64,000 bases of DNA from Kiloniellaceae bacterium (lineage in GTDB: Bacteria; Pseudomonadota; Alphaproteobacteria; Kiloniellales; Kiloniellaceae). The notes under the pieces were generated by a model. That model saw nothing but the letters and a program-made list of their open reading frames with translations, had not been told where the DNA came from and searched no databases. The position numbers and the translations under genes were made by a program. Positions within the stretch are counted from its first letter, which is position 1. Each line of letters begins with the position of its first letter. This document shows positions 46,738-59,102 of the stretch, in pieces. The stretch is from NCBI GenBank assembly GCA_009377535.1, contig WHTV01000005.1:1-64000 (forward strand), read 5' to 3'.

Positions 46738-47373
46738 CTATCTCTGCTCGGCCGCGATCCGCAGGCCGAGCCCGATCAGCAGGGTTCCCGTCAGGCCTTC
46801 GATGCTGCGGCGCACCGTCGGCCGGCGCAAATAGTCTCCTGCCTTGGCGATGAAGACGGCGTAAAGGGCGAGCCAGGTGAAGGTCATGGCGGCGAAGACC
46901 ACCCCGAGAAGCAGAAGCGCCGAGAAGGTCGGCTCGCCGGCCGGCACGAACTGCGGCAGCAGGCTGGCGAAGAACACCGCCATCTTCGGATTGCCGAGGT
47001 CGCTGATGACGCCCTGCCGAAAGGCGGCAAGCGGCGTCAAGCGGCGCGCGCTACCGCCCGTCGGCAGATGAGCCAGCGTCGATGCGGAGGGGCGGACGGC
47101 CTCACGCAGGGCCTGGACGCCAAGAAACACGAGGTAGGTGGCGCCAGCGTACTTGACCGCAAGAAACAGCGGTTCGGAGGCGATCAGGAGAGCAACGATC
47201 CCGGCGCTCGTCGCGAGAGCCCAGATCGTCTGGCCGCTCGCAATGCCCAGAGCAGTGAACACACCGCCCGAGCGCCCGCCGAAGAGGGTGTTGCGGATGG
47301 TAATGGCGGTGTCCGGGCCGGGCGTGACGATGACGATGAACGAGACGCCCAGAAACGCGAGGAAGGTGCTCAT
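46738..47373 (-). CDS. LysE family translocator
   Basis: A 211-residue six-span exporter. LGVSFIVIVTPGPDTAITIRNTLFGG at the N-terminus is the LysE/RhtB signature with the Pro-Gly-Pro. ISDLGNPKMAVFFASLLPQF is the second conserved segment. The start at 47373 is chosen because the signature follows at once; the longer frame to 47517 is not supported. Substrate not predictable. Confidence 0.9.
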   Translation of the reverse strand: MSTFLAFLGVSFIVIVTPGPDTAITIRNTLFGGRSGGVFTALGIASGQTIWALATSAGIVALLIASEPLFLAVKYAGATYLVFLGVQALREAVRPSASTLAHLPTGGSARRLTPLAAFRQGVISDLGNPKMAVFFASLLPQFVPAGEPTFSALLLLGVVFAAMTFTWLALYAVFIAKAGDYLRRPTVRRSIEGLTGTLLIGLGLRIAAEQR

Positions 47374-47419
47374 GGGACGGCTCCTGCCGACTTCCGGGGC
47401 GAACTGGCCGGGGTTGCGA

Positions 47420-47908
47420 CTACGACGACCGCCGGCGGCGGTGGTCGGCCTGCATGATGTGCTTCCAAGTGCCGTCGGCAGCCAGCATGCGTGCGGTGAG
47501 ATGGCGGTGGTCCGCATCCTTGATGGAGATGATGTCCTGGTATCGGGTCATCCTGCCTTCGGTTTCGAAGTCGATGCCTTCGCAGTCGAGCGTCAGCACC
47601 TTGCCGCTTTCGTCAAGCGTGCCTTCATAGACCCACATGTGCGTCATCATGGATCCGACCCAGGTGCCGACGAAACGTTGCCGGCGCGGATCGTAGCCCA
47701 GCGTCATCATAGTCGTCGCTGCACCGCCACCGGGCATCTCGCCCTCGCCCTCGGCGACCACCCACAGGCCGTGCAGGGAGCGGACGCGCTCGATCCAATC
47801 GAGGTCACCGTCATCCTTGCCCGGCTCCGTCGGCATGTCCGACGTCACGGTCCATTCGCCGAGCAGCTGGTCGAGCCAGCGGTGTTCCTTCTGCGGTTCG
47901 GTCTTCAT
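47420..47908 (-). CDS. DUF1579 family protein
   Basis: A 162-residue soluble protein with the DUF1579 pattern: EHRWLDQLLGEWTVTSDM, then MTLGYDPRRQRFVGTWVGSMMTHMWVYEGTLDESGKVLTL. Proteins of this family are beta-barrel-like and of unknown function. The ATG overlaps the xerC stop by four bases (ATGA). The end is unusually basic (HRRRRSS). Confidence 0.85.
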   Translation of the reverse strand: MKTEPQKEHRWLDQLLGEWTVTSDMPTEPGKDDGDLDWIERVRSLHGLWVVAEGEGEMPGGGAATTMMTLGYDPRRQRFVGTWVGSMMTHMWVYEGTLDESGKVLTLDCEGIDFETEGRMTRYQDIISIKDADHRHLTARMLAADGTWKHIMQADHRRRRSS

Positions 47909-48912
47909 CGGCTTTCCTTCGGCGTGGGGATATCGCTTTGCGGATGGCTAGCCCGTGGATGGGCGCGGTCATAGACCTCCAGCAGGCCGGCCACGTCGAC
48001 CTCGGTGTAGCGCTGGGTCGAACTGAGGGAGGCGTGGCCGAGCAGTTCCTGTATGGCGCGCAGGTCGCCGCCGCCGGCCAGCAGGTGGGTGGCAAAGGAA
48101 TGCCTGAGGGCGTGGGGCGTCGCGCTTTCCGGGAGGCCGAGCAGGCCGCGCAGGTCCTGCATGCGCTGCTGCACACGCCTAGAGGTCAGGGGGCCGCCGC
48201 GCTTGCCGAGGAACAGCGGGCCGTCGTTCACCTGGGCAAAGGGGCAAGCAGCCAAGTAGTCGGTGATGGCCGCCGCCACCACCGGCAGCAGCGGCACCAT
48301 GCGCTGCCTGTTGCCCTTGCCGGTGACCAGCAGCGACTCCTGTCCAGGTTTGGGTGCCATGGCGCGAGTCAGCCCGAGGGCCTCGCCGATGCGCAGGCCG
48401 CAGCCGTAGAGCAGCAGCAGCACGGCGCCGTCACGCTTGCCGATCCAGTCTTCGTCGCTCATCTCGGCCACGGTAGCGACGACCTCCTCGGCCTCGGCGG
48501 CGGTCAGCGCCTTGGGCACTGCCTTCGGCACCTTCGGCGTGCGCAGGCTGGCGAGCGCCGCGTTGTCAGCGAGGTCGCGCCGCTTCAGCCAGCGGAAGAA
48601 GCCGCGCAGGGTGGAGAGCGCGCGGGCAGACGAGCTGCGCTTGAGGCCGGCGCCGGCGCGGGCGGCAAGCCAGGCGCGGAAGTCGGCGGTCCTGAGCGCG
48701 TCGAGATCGGCCAGGGCGGCGTGCTGGCCGAGATGCCCCGTCAGGAAGGCGAGGAAGTGGGCGAGGTCGCGCCGGTAGGCGAGGCAGGTGTGCGGCGAGG
48801 CACGCTTTTCGTCGCGCAGCCAGGCCTGCCAGTCGCGGATCGCCGCGGCGAGGTCCGGCGCCGCGGCGGTCAGGCTTGCCGTCTTCAGGAGGCTTTCGGC
48901 AGGTAGAGCCAT
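47905..48912 (-). CDS. xerC: Tyrosine recombinase XerC
   Basis: Site-specific recombinase that resolves chromosome dimers at dif with XerD, 335 residues. The N-terminal SAM-like DNA-binding domain spans about residues 20-110. Catalytic residues are visible: Arg in GCGLRIGEALGL, Lys in LVTGKGNRQRMVPL, His-x-x-Arg in PHALRHSFATHLL, His in LLGHASLSSTQRYTEV and the nucleophilic Tyr in that same segment. The start overlaps the DUF484 gene by 28 bases. Its place next to DUF484 and fsa marks it as the chromosomal XerC, not a phage integrase. Confidence 0.95.
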   Translation of the reverse strand: MALPAESLLKTASLTAAAPDLAAAIRDWQAWLRDEKRASPHTCLAYRRDLAHFLAFLTGHLGQHAALADLDALRTADFRAWLAARAGAGLKRSSSARALSTLRGFFRWLKRRDLADNAALASLRTPKVPKAVPKALTAAEAEEVVATVAEMSDEDWIGKRDGAVLLLLYGCGLRIGEALGLTRAMAPKPGQESLLVTGKGNRQRMVPLLPVVAAAITDYLAACPFAQVNDGPLFLGKRGGPLTSRRVQQRMQDLRGLLGLPESATPHALRHSFATHLLAGGGDLRAIQELLGHASLSSTQRYTEVDVAGLLEVYDRAHPRASHPQSDIPTPKESR

Positions 48913-49661
48913 GCGCGGAAGGTGATCTCCAGCACGTGCGACAGGAAAGACAGCAGCTCGGTGCCCTGGCCAGCATGGAAGGCACCGGTCTGGCGCGACC
49001 CCAGCGCCAGCAGGGCCGGCGGCGCGCTCTCGCCGATGGCGAGGCGGATCAGGGCGTCGGATCGCACCAGGCCCGCAGCGCCGTCGAAGATGGCCGGGTC
49101 GCCGGCAACGTCGTCGCGCAGCAGCAGGGTTCCGGCACGGCCGAGCAGGTTGTCGATGCTGCCCGACTTCAGACAGTAGACCCCGGAAACCGGCTTCCAG
49201 GCGGCGCCGTCGGCGGCCCGCTCGACGCCGATGGTGACCACATCGAGGTCGAGGATCACCGCGAGGTCGGTGGTGATGGTCTCGACGAATTCCTCAAAGC
49301 TGCCGGCGCGCAGCAGTGCCAGGATGGCTTCGTGCACGCGGCGCTGGATGGCGAGGTTGCTGCGCCCGGTGGCGACCAGGTCGTTGCGCAGCTCGGTGAC
49401 CTCTGCGAGCTCGCGGCGCAGGCGCTCGACCATGAAACGCTGCAGGTCGAGCACACCCTCGCCGCGCTCGCGCGCCGGTGGCGTCAGCACGTCCAGCAGC
49501 TCGTTGTTTTCGGCCAGGAAGTCGGGATGGCGGCGCAGGTAGGCGGCCACCTGGTCGGCGGAGACCGGTTGGGCCAGCGCGACAGCCGGCTTGAGGGCAC
49601 TGGCGGGCTGGACAGGGTCCTTCTTGGGCATCTCGCTTTCGGGCATTTCGCGTTCAGGCAC
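48885..49661 (-). CDS. DUF484 family protein
   Basis: A 258-residue protein matching DUF484, a GAF-like fold often encoded next to xer[23 protein letters not shown] and the coiled-coil-like [26 protein letters not shown] are typical. The N-terminus has three closely spaced Met codons ([14 protein letters not shown]), so the true start may be 49661, 49646 or 49631; the first overlaps the fsa stop by eight bases. Function unknown. Confidence 0.88.
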   Translation of the reverse strand: MPEREMPESEMPKKDPVQPASALKPAVALAQPVSADQVAAYLRRHPDFLAENNELLDVLTPPARERGEGVLDLQRFMVERLRRELAEVTELRNDLVATGRSNLAIQRRVHEAILALLRAGSFEEFVETITTDLAVILDLDVVTIGVERAADGAAWKPVSGVYCLKSGSIDNLLGRAGTLLLRDDVAGDPAIFDGAAGLVRSDALIRLAIGESAPPALLALGSRQTGAFHAGQGTELLSFLSHVLEITFRAWLYLPKAS

Positions 49662-50343
49662 TGCGGCGGGTTTCCTTGCCGCCGGCGTCCCCGATGGTCT
49701 GTCCGGTCTTGGCCCAGTCGGCGAGGAAGGCGTCCAGGCCCTTGTCGGTCAGCGGATGCTTGTACATGGCGCGCAGCACTGCCGGCGGGATGGTGGCGAC
49801 GTCGGCGCCCATCTTGGCGGACTCGATGATGTGGCCGACATGGCGCACCGAGGCGACCAGCACTTCGGTATGGAAGTTCGGATAGGCATTGTAGATCTCG
49901 ACGATCTCGGCGATCAGCTGCAGGCCGTCGGCGCCGGTGTCGTCGAGGCGTCCGACGAAGGGCGAGATGTAGGCGGCGCCGGCCTTGGCGGCGAGGATTG
50001 CCTGGGCAGCGGAGAAACAGAGTGTAACGTTCACCTTGATGCCGTCGTCGCTCAGCGTCTTGCAGGTCTTCAGGCCATCGACCGTCAGCGGCGTCTTCAC
50101 GACGATGTTGTCGGCGACCTTCGCCAGGATGCGTCCCTCGCGCAGCATGTCGTCGAAGTCGATGGCGGTGACCTCCGCGCTGACCGGGCCGGGCACCACC
50201 TCGCAAATTTCCTTCAGTACCTCGAAGAGGTCGCGGCCGCTTTTGGCGATCAGCGAGGGATTGGTGGTGATGCCGTCGACCAGGCCGGTGGCGGCAAGGT
50301 CGCGGATCTCCGCAATGTCGGCGGTGTCGATGAAGAATTTCAT
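49654..50343 (-). CDS. fsa: Fructose-6-phosphate aldolase / small transaldolase
   Basis: A 229-residue transaldolase-like enzyme of the FSA/TalC type. [16 protein letters not shown] is the classic start, [13 protein letters not shown] follows, and the Schiff-base Lys is in NIVVKTPLT (about residue 85). [32 protein letters not shown] is the conserved C-terminal part. About 12 residues longer than typical at the C-terminus (ETRRSA). The end overlaps DUF484. It may act as transaldolase in the pentose phosphate pathway. Confidence 0.94.
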   Translation of the reverse strand: MKFFIDTADIAEIRDLAATGLVDGITTNPSLIAKSGRDLFEVLKEICEVVPGPVSAEVTAIDFDDMLREGRILAKVADNIVVKTPLTVDGLKTCKTLSDDGIKVNVTLCFSAAQAILAAKAGAAYISPFVGRLDDTGADGLQLIAEIVEIYNAYPNFHTEVLVASVRHVGHIIESAKMGADVATIPPAVLRAMYKHPLTDKGLDAFLADWAKTGQTIGDAGGKETRRSA

Positions 50344-50476
50344 GCTGCCAGGTCTGTCCTTCCTGCGGTGGCGCGGCGCGCCCTCGTGCTGAGGGCCGAG
50401 GTTTTTGCGAAGATCGTCGAAGCGGCGCTCGTGCCGGCGTTGGCCCCCACTTCCTGCCTCGGCTAGAGTGTAGCGG

Positions 50477-52753
50477 ATGCCAGACCGCCATGCCAGCACT
50501 GCCACCTTGCCGCTCGATCCCGCGCCCGCCGAGGCCGCTGCGGGCGCGTCCCGCCGTGTCGCCGTGCTGCTGCCCTTGCCGCTGACCGGCCCTTACGACT
50601 ACCTGGCGCCGCCAGAACTTGCGGTTGCACCCGGTAGCGTCGTGCGCGTGCCGCTGGCCCAGCGTGAACTGGTCGGTGTGGTGTGGGACGACCCGCCCGC
50701 AACCGCGGCGCCGGAACAAAAGCCGGTGCCGCTGGAACGCCTGCGCCCGATTCTCGAGGTGCTGCCGGTGCCGCCGCTGACCGCTGTGGCGCGCCGCTTT
50801 CTCGCCTGGGTGGCCGACTACACCCTGGCGGCGCCCGGTGCCGTGCTGCGCATGGCGCTGTCCTCGCCGGCGGCGCTGGAAGAGCCGCGGCCCGTCACCC
50901 TTTACCGGCGTTGTGTCTTTTCTCTGCCCGAGGCCTTGCGCCTCACCCCGGCGCGCCAGCGCGTGCTCACCGAGCTGGCCGAGGGACCGGCGCGCACACT
51001 GGCCGACTTGGCCCAGGCCGCCGGTGTCGGCACCTCGGTGGTGAAGGGGCTGGTGCAGGCCGGAGTCGTGGAGGCTGTCGAGGTGGTCTACGAGCCGCGC
51101 TTCGAGTCGCCCGATCCCGACCTCGACGGGCCTCTGCTTTCCGACCATCAGGCTACCGCTGCCGGCGCGCTGCGCAAGGCGGTGCACGAGGACGCCTTCT
51201 CGGTCACCCTGCTCGACGGCGTCACCGGCTCCGGCAAGACCGAGGTCTATTTCGAGGCCATTGCGACGGCCCTCGCCGCCGGCCGCCAAGCCCTGGTCAT
51301 GTTGCCGGAGATCGTGCTCTCGGCGCAGTGGCTGGAGCGCTTCGAGCGGCGCTTCGGCGTGGCGCCGGCGCTGTGGCACTCCGATCTCACTTCGGCGCAG
51401 CGGCGCGCCACTTGGCGCGCGGTGGCGCAGGGCCAGGCGCCGGTGGTGGTGGGGGCCCGCTCGGCGCTGTTCCTGCCCTATCCGGACCTCGGTCTCATCG
51501 TCGTCGACGAGGAGCACGAGAGTGCTTTCAAGCAGGAGGACGGCGTCACCTATCATGCCCGCGACATGGCCGTGGTGCGCGCCCAGCTCGGGGGCATCCC
51601 GGCGGTCCTGGTTTCCGCCACGCCCGCGCTGGAAAGCCTCAATAATGTGCGCAACGGCCGCTACCGGGCCCAACATCTGCCGGAACGCCACGGCGACGCC
51701 GTGCTGCCGGAGATCGGCCTGGTCGATCTGCGCCACGACCGGCCGCCGAAGCTGGAGGGTCTCGGGCCGGGCTGGCTGTCGGCGCCCCTGCGCGCGGCCA
51801 TCGCCGAGACCCTGGCCGCCGGCGAGCAGGTGCTGCTGTTCCTTAACCGTCGCGGCTATGCGCCCCTGACCCTGTGCCGCGCCTGCGGCCACCGCCTGCA
51901 GTGCCCCAACTGCACCGCCTGGCTGGTCGAGCACCGCCTCGCCGGGCGCCTGCAGTGCCATCACTGTGGCCACGCTTCGCGCCTGCCGACGGCCTGCCCC
52001 GACTGCGGTGCCGAAGGCACCCTGGCGGCCTGCGGGCCGGGCGTCGAGCGCCTGGCGGAGGAGGCGCGGGCGCTGTTCCCCGAGGCGCGCCAGGCGATGA
52101 TGACCAGCGACACTCTGACCGGGCCGGAATCCGCGGCGGCGCTGGTGCGCGCCGTGCAGGCGCGCGGAATCGACCTGCTGATCGGCACCCAGATCGTCGC
52201 CAAGGGCCACCATTTCCCGCACCTCACCCTGGTCGGTGTGGTCGATGCCGATCTCGGCCTCTACGGTGGTGACCTGCGCGCGGCCGAGCGCACCTATCAA
52301 CTGCTGCACCAGGTCGCCGGACGGGCCGGGCGGGCCGAGCACCGCGGAAAGGTGCTGTTGCAGACCTCCGAGCCGGAACATCCGGTCATGCAGGCGCTCG
52401 CGGCCGGCGAGCGCGACCGCTTTTTCGAGGCCGAGGCGGCGGCGCGTGAAAGCGCCGGCCTGCCGCCTTTCGGGCGCCTGGCGGCACTGGTGCTCTCCGG
52501 CCCGGATGCGCGCCAGCTCGACGAGGCGGCGCGCCAGCTGGCGCGCCGGGCGCCGCAGGCTGAGGGCGTCACCATCCTGGGTCCGGCGCCGGCGCCCTTG
52601 GCGGTGCTGCGCGGACGCCACCGCCGCCGCTTCCTGGTGAAGGCGCCGCGCGGCTTTCGCCTGCAGGCGCTGCTGCGCGCCTGGCTCGGGCAGGTGAAGA
52701 TGCCGAATGCCGTCCGTCTTCAGGTCGATATCGACCCCTACAGCTTCTTGTGA
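50477..52753 (+). CDS. priA: Primosomal protein N' (helicase PriA)
   Basis: Replication-restart helicase, 758 residues. The N-terminal DNA-binding domain begins at [21 protein letters not shown]. Walker A is [14 protein letters not shown] (about residues 249-262), the DEAH-type box is [22 protein letters not shown]. The zinc sites are the Cys pairs in [13 protein letters not shown] and [18 protein letters not shown]. Helicase motif V/VI region [24 protein letters not shown] and [17 protein letters not shown]. Normal length; divergent from fsa. Confidence 0.97.
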   Translation: MPDRHASTATLPLDPAPAEAAAGASRRVAVLLPLPLTGPYDYLAPPELAVAPGSVVRVPLAQRELVGVVWDDPPATAAPEQKPVPLERLRPILEVLPVPPLTAVARRFLAWVADYTLAAPGAVLRMALSSPAALEEPRPVTLYRRCVFSLPEALRLTPARQRVLTELAEGPARTLADLAQAAGVGTSVVKGLVQAGVVEAVEVVYEPRFESPDPDLDGPLLSDHQATAAGALRKAVHEDAFSVTLLDGVTGSGKTEVYFEAIATALAAGRQALVMLPEIVLSAQWLERFERRFGVAPALWHSDLTSAQRRATWRAVAQGQAPVVVGARSALFLPYPDLGLIVVDEEHESAFKQEDGVTYHARDMAVVRAQLGGIPAVLVSATPALESLNNVRNGRYRAQHLPERHGDAVLPEIGLVDLRHDRPPKLEGLGPGWLSAPLRAAIAETLAAGEQVLLFLNRRGYAPLTLCRACGHRLQCPNCTAWLVEHRLAGRLQCHHCGHASRLPTACPDCGAEGTLAACGPGVERLAEEARALFPEARQAMMTSDTLTGPESAAALVRAVQARGIDLLIGTQIVAKGHHFPHLTLVGVVDADLGLYGGDLRAAERTYQLLHQVAGRAGRAEHRGKVLLQTSEPEHPVMQALAAGERDRFFEAEAAARESAGLPPFGRLAALVLSGPDARQLDEAARQLARRAPQAEGVTILGPAPAPLAVLRGRHRRRFLVKAPRGFRLQALLRAWLGQVKMPNAVRLQVDIDPYSFL

Positions 52754-52765
52754 GTTCGCCGCCTC

Positions 52766-52786
52766 GCCGCTGATGAAAAAAGCGGC
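52766..52786 (+). terminator. Hairpin after priA
   Basis: GCCGCT and AGCGGC flank an A-rich loop, 13 bases after the priA stop; a short AGTTTC tail follows. Plausible weak terminator. The rest of the 286-base gap to atpH holds a GAAATC/GATTTC inverted repeat near 52963-52987 and a TATGAT (52894-52899) that could be a -10 box without a good -35. Confidence 0.45.
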
Positions 52787-53039
52787 AGTTTCAGCCGCGA
52801 CGAAGCCCGGCCCCAGGGCCGCCGGAAGCGCCCGAAACCAACCTTGGGCAAGTGCCGAAAGCGCGGGCGGAGGCGCCTTGCACTGCTCTGCCGGCTATGA
52901 TACCAAACGCGCGCTCGTGGGCGGGCTCCTCCCGCCCCGTGCAAGGTCCGGCATTGCCGAAATCAGGACAGTTTGCCGATTTCAGACAACGGGCCAGCCG
53001 CGCGGGCAGGGGTAAACAAGGACTTCGAGGACATCGGGC

Positions 53040-53600
53040 TTGGCTGGTGACAACACGAGCTTGAGCGACCTGGCGGGGCGCTACGCCTTCGCGTTGCTCG
53101 ATTTGGCCGACGAAAAGAAATCGTTGGACCAGGTCTCCAACGATCTGCAGACGCTGCGGTCGATGATTGCCGGAAACGAGGATCTGCGCCGCTTGTTGCA
53201 CAGCCCCGTGATCACGCGCGAGGAGCAGGGCAAGGCCATGTCCGCGGTCATGGAAAAGGCCGGCGTCGGCGAGTTGACGCAGCGCTTCGTCCTGGTCGTG
53301 GCGCAGAACCGCCGCCTTTTCGCCCTGGCGGCGATGATCGAGGAATATCTCTCCGAACTGGCGCGCCGGCGCGGCGAGATCACCGCCCAGGTGACCTCGG
53401 CCCGCTCGCTGTCGGATGCCCAACAAGCAGCCCTGCTGGAGACGCTGCGCAGCGCCGTCGGCGGTAAGGTGCAGCTCGACCTCATGGTCGATCCGGCGCT
53501 GATCGGCGGCCTGATCGTCAAGGTCGGCAGCCGCATGATCGACTCTTCCCTGCGCAGCAAATTGCAAAGACTTCAACTCGCCATGAAAGGGGTCGGATGA
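53040..53600 (+). CDS. atpH: ATP synthase F1 delta subunit
   Basis: Peripheral-stalk subunit of F1, 186 residues (OSCP-like). [15 protein letters not shown] at the N-terminus and the C-terminal [30 protein letters not shown] are diagnostic. The start is TTG at 53040; no ATG fits, and the family sequence begins within ten residues. Stop overlaps atpA by four bases if ATG 53597 is used. First gene of the F1 operon; Fo genes are elsewhere, as usual in alphaproteobacteria. Confidence 0.95.
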   Translation: MAGDNTSLSDLAGRYAFALLDLADEKKSLDQVSNDLQTLRSMIAGNEDLRRLLHSPVITREEQGKAMSAVMEKAGVGELTQRFVLVVAQNRRLFALAAMIEEYLSELARRRGEITAQVTSARSLSDAQQAALLETLRSAVGGKVQLDLMVDPALIGGLIVKVGSRMIDSSLRSKLQRLQLAMKGVG

Positions 53601-55132
53601 TGGACATCCGCGCCGCGGAAATTTCCGCCATTCTGAGAGACCAGATCGAAAACTTCGGCAACGAGGCGGATGTCGCCGAGGTCGGGCAGGTGCTGTCGGT
53701 CGGTGACGGCGTCGCCCGCATCTACGGCCTCGACAACGTGCAGGCCGGCGAGATGGTCGAGTTCCCCGGCGGCATCAAGGGCATGGCGTTGAACCTGGAA
53801 GTCGACAACGTCGGCGTCGTGATCTTCGGTGAGGACCGCGGCATCAAGGAAGGCGACACGGTCAAGCGTACCGGTGAGATCGTCGACGTGCCGGTGGGCC
53901 GCGGCCTGCTCGGTCGCGTGGTCGACGCCCTCGGCAACCCGATCGACGGCAAGGGCCCGATCGAGAGCTCCGAGCGCCGCCGCGTCGAGGTGAAGGCGCC
54001 TGGCATCATTCCGCGCAAATCGGTGCACGAGCCGATGCAGACCGGCCTGAAGGCGATCGACGCGCTGATCCCGATCGGCCGCGGGCAGCGCGAGTTGATT
54101 ATCGGCGACCGCCAGACCGGCAAGACGGCCATCGCGCTCGACACCATCATCAATCAGAAGCCGATCAATCAGGGCGACGACGAATCGAAGAAGCTCTACT
54201 GCATCTACGTCGCCATCGGCCAGAAGCGCTCCAGCGTCGCAAAGTTCGTGAAGATCCTGGAAGACCAGGGCGCGCTGGAATACTCCATCGTGGTCGCGGC
54301 GACCGCCTCCGAGCCGGCGCCAATGCAGTTCCTGGCGCCCTACACCGGCTGCACCATGGGCGAGTTCTTCCGCGACAACGGCATGCACGCCGTCATCATT
54401 TACGACGATCTGTCGAAGCAGGCGGTGTCCTACCGCCAGATGTCACTGCTGCTGCGCCGCCCGCCGGGCCGCGAAGCCTATCCCGGCGACGTCTTCTACC
54501 TGCACTCCCGCCTGCTCGAGCGCGCGGCCAAGATGGGCGACGAGGCCGGCAACGGCAGCCTCACCGCCCTGCCGATCATCGAGACTCAGGCCGGCGACGT
54601 CTCGGCCTATATTCCGACCAACGTGATCTCCATCACCGACGGCCAGATCTTCCTGGAAACCGGGTTGTTCTATAAGGGCGTCCGCCCAGCGCTGAACGTC
54701 GGCCTCTCGGTCAGCCGCGTCGGCTCGGCCGCGCAGATCAAGGCGATGAAGCAGGTTGCCGGCACCATCAAGCTGGAGCTCGCGCAGTTCCGCGAGATGG
54801 AGGCCTTCTCGCAGTTCGCCTCCGACCTCGATGCGGCGACCCAGCGCCTGCTGGCGCGCGGCTCGCGCCTGACCGAACTCCTGAAGCAGGGGCAATACTC
54901 GCCGCTCGCGATCGAGGAGCAGGTGGTTGTGATCTTCGCCGGCGTGCGCGGTTATCTCGACCGTATCGCGCTCAACCAGGTGACCGCCTTCGAGACCCAG
55001 TTGCTCGCCAAGCTGCGCGCCGAGGGCGCCGAGATCCTGGGCGCGATCCGCAACGAGCAGGTCATTTCCGATGCGACGGAAGCCAAGCTGAAGTCTTTCC
55101 TCGACGGTTTCACCAAGACCTTCGCGGCCTGA
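53597..55132 (+). CDS. atpA: ATP synthase F1 alpha subunit
   Basis: Non-catalytic nucleotide-binding subunit of F1, 511 residues (510 if the second ATG at 53600 is used, giving [12 protein letters not shown], the common form). P-loop is [11 protein letters not shown] (about residues 171-181). The [11 protein letters not shown]-type signature appears as [18 protein letters not shown] near residues 365-385. Length and order are normal. Translation is coupled to atpH. Confidence 0.98.
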   Translation: MMDIRAAEISAILRDQIENFGNEADVAEVGQVLSVGDGVARIYGLDNVQAGEMVEFPGGIKGMALNLEVDNVGVVIFGEDRGIKEGDTVKRTGEIVDVPVGRGLLGRVVDALGNPIDGKGPIESSERRRVEVKAPGIIPRKSVHEPMQTGLKAIDALIPIGRGQRELIIGDRQTGKTAIALDTIINQKPINQGDDESKKLYCIYVAIGQKRSSVAKFVKILEDQGALEYSIVVAATASEPAPMQFLAPYTGCTMGEFFRDNGMHAVIIYDDLSKQAVSYRQMSLLLRRPPGREAYPGDVFYLHSRLLERAAKMGDEAGNGSLTALPIIETQAGDVSAYIPTNVISITDGQIFLETGLFYKGVRPALNVGLSVSRVGSAAQIKAMKQVAGTIKLELAQFREMEAFSQFASDLDAATQRLLARGSRLTELLKQGQYSPLAIEEQVVVIFAGVRGYLDRIALNQVTAFETQLLAKLRAEGAEILGAIRNEQVISDATEAKLKSFLDGFTKTFAA

Positions 55133-55181
55133 TTCGAAGTCACTGACGACCCAGTAAGAAAGTCGGAGCGGGGCACGGCGG

Positions 55182-57567
<2,386 letters not shown>

Positions 57568-57617
57568 GGCAGTCGCCCGCAGGCCCGGGCTGAAGACAAC
57601 GAACGGACGGCGCTGAC

Positions 57618-58022
57618 ATGGCCGAAGGTAAAGTCTCATTCGAACTGGTCTCACCGGAGCGCCTGCTGCTCTCCGAGGAGGTCGACATGGTCGAGGTGCC
57701 GGGCGAGGAGGGCGACTTCGGCGTCCTCGCCCGCCACGCGCCGCTGATTTCGACCCTGCGCCCCGGCGTCATCAAGGTGCACGACGGCGGCAGCGTCACC
57801 CAGCGGATCTTCGTTGCCGGCGGCTTCGCGGAGGTCACCCCGACCCGCTGCACGGTGCTGGCCGAGGAGGCCTTGCCGATCGGCGAGATCGACCGGGCGG
57901 CCGCCGAGCAGCGCCTGAGCGATGCACGGGACGACCTGCTGGACGCCCAGGATGCCATCCGGCAAGCGGCCGCCGAACGACAGGTCAAGATCGCCGAGGA
58001 ACTGCTGAAGGCCGCGGGCTGA
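57618..58022 (+). CDS. atpC: ATP synthase F1 epsilon subunit
   Basis: F1 epsilon subunit of 134 residues, which links the rotor to the c-ring and can inhibit hydrolysis. N-terminal beta-sandwich (FELVSPERLLLSEEVDMVEVPGEEGDFGVLARHAPLISTLRPGVIKV) and a C-terminal helical pair. Last gene of the operon. A palindrome (58029-58040) and a longer hairpin (58110-58139) follow. Confidence 0.96.
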   Translation: MAEGKVSFELVSPERLLLSEEVDMVEVPGEEGDFGVLARHAPLISTLRPGVIKVHDGGSVTQRIFVAGGFAEVTPTRCTVLAEEALPIGEIDRAAAEQRLSDARDDLLDAQDAIRQAAAERQVKIAEELLKAAG

Positions 58023-58109
58023 TCCGCCCGGGCCGGCCCGAGTCGCTCCCCTCGCCGTCACTGTTTGTTCCCAGGACCCCCATCGCACCGTCGTATTCCC
58101 CCGGCCGAA

Positions 58110-58139
58110 AAGGTCTTGTGCCGCAAGGCCCTAGACCTT
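58110..58139. other. Two-tier hairpin with GCAA loop after the atp operon
   Basis: AAGGTCT pairs with AGACCTT, a 3x3 internal loop follows, then GCC-GCAA-GGC. On the minus strand it is followed by TTTT. It might end the atp transcript, or read-through from the other strand; alternatively it is part of a small RNA. Confidence 0.45.
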
Positions 58140-58155
58140 ACCTCGTGGGAAGTCA

Positions 58156-58184
58156 TTGATTGCGCTTAGCCTTCTGGCTAGGCT
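58156..58184 (+). promoter_or_regulatory. Candidate promoter for the ferritin-like gene
   Basis: TTGATT (58156-58161) and TAGGCT (58179-58184) are 17 bases apart. The leader of about 88 bases contains a stable hairpin (58238-58257). Confidence 0.45.
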
Positions 58185-58237
58185 CTGGCCGTCGCAAAAT
58201 CGTCACGGACACGGCTTGCAGGACTGAACTCAAATCC

Positions 58238-58257
58238 CCCGGCAGAACATCGCCGGG
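58238..58257 (+). other. Hairpin in the leader of the ferritin-like gene
   Basis: CCCGGC pairs with GCCGGG around an 8-base loop; TGCGTTTT follows. It sits 21 bases before the ATG, so it could act as an attenuator or as a terminator of upstream transcription. Confidence 0.45.
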
Positions 58258-58278
58258 TGCGTTTTATGAGGCGTTACG

Positions 58279-59097
58279 ATGACCAGCGGTCACTGGAGCC
58301 TGGACGACGTTTCCTGGGAGCGGTTCGACCCCTCCAAAGTCGATCCTGAGCTGGTGAAGATCGTCAAGGCCGCCAGCATGGTCGAGTTCAACGGCGGCGA
58401 CTACGCGACCTATCTCTGCAACGTCTTTTCCGACGACGCCGAGTTCCAGGCGGCGGCGAGGGCCTGGGCGTCGGAAGAGGTGCAGCACGGCGCTGCGCTG
58501 GCGCGCTGGGCCAAGCTGGCCGACGGCAGCTTCGATTTCGAACGCAGCTTCGCGCGCTTCCGCGAAGGCTACAAGATCTCCGTCGAAGCTTCCGATTCCA
58601 TCCGCGGCTCGCGCTCGGGCGAGCTGGTTGCCCGCTGCATCGTGGAGGTCGGCACCTCGTCCTACTACGCCTCCATCGGCGCGACGACGCAGGAGCCGGT
58701 GTTGCGCGAGATCTGTCGCTATATCGCTGCCGACGAGCTGCGCCACTACAGGCTCTTCTACCTCCATTTGCGTCGCTATCTGGACCATGAGGGTATCGGC
58801 AAGTGGAAGCGCCTGGCGGTCGCCCTCGGGCGCATCGGCGAGAGCGAGGACGATGAGCTCGCCTATGCCTTCTATGCTGCCAATGAGAATCTCGAAACGT
58901 CCTACGACCGCAAGAGCTGCGGGCGGGCCTACATGAAACGCGCCTTTGCCTGCTACCAGGAACCCCAGGTGCAGCGGGCGGTGGCGATGATCTTCAAGGC
59001 GGCCGGCCTCAATCCGCAGAGTCGCTTGGCTGGTCTTGCCGCGCGTGCGGCCTTCGGCTTCGTTCGCCTACGTCTCCGCCAGCTTGCTGCGGCCTGA
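58279..59097 (+). CDS. Ferritin-like domain protein (272 aa)
   Basis: A mainly helical protein of 272 residues with carboxylate-bridged di-iron motifs. E and H in ASEEVQHGAAL (about residues 66-76) and ADELRHYRLFYLHLRRYL (about residues 153-170) form the E-x-x-H pairs; single Glu ligands are probably in VEFNGGDY and IVEVGTSSYY. The layout is like the ferritin-like acyl-ACP desaturase or hydroxylase group, but the substrate is unknown. The basic C-terminus (RLRLRQLAAA) may touch membranes. Single gene with its own leader. Confidence 0.82.
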   Translation: MTSGHWSLDDVSWERFDPSKVDPELVKIVKAASMVEFNGGDYATYLCNVFSDDAEFQAAARAWASEEVQHGAALARWAKLADGSFDFERSFARFREGYKISVEASDSIRGSRSGELVARCIVEVGTSSYYASIGATTQEPVLREICRYIAADELRHYRLFYLHLRRYLDHEGIGKWKRLAVALGRIGESEDDELAYAFYAANENLETSYDRKSCGRAYMKRAFACYQEPQVQRAVAMIFKAAGLNPQSRLAGLAARAAFGFVRLRLRQLAAA

Positions 59098-59102
59098 AGG
59101 GC

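Noticed and set aside
47905-48912. Tyrosine recombinase as sign of a prophage or island
   Set aside because: It has the XerC length, sits beside DUF484 and fsa, and no phage genes, tRNA or direct repeats are near it.
49484-52621. Antisense frame of 1045 codons opposite priA, running into fsa and DUF484
   Set aside because: priA on the plus strand is complete with all motifs; the antisense product is a low-complexity Arg/Gln-rich shadow.
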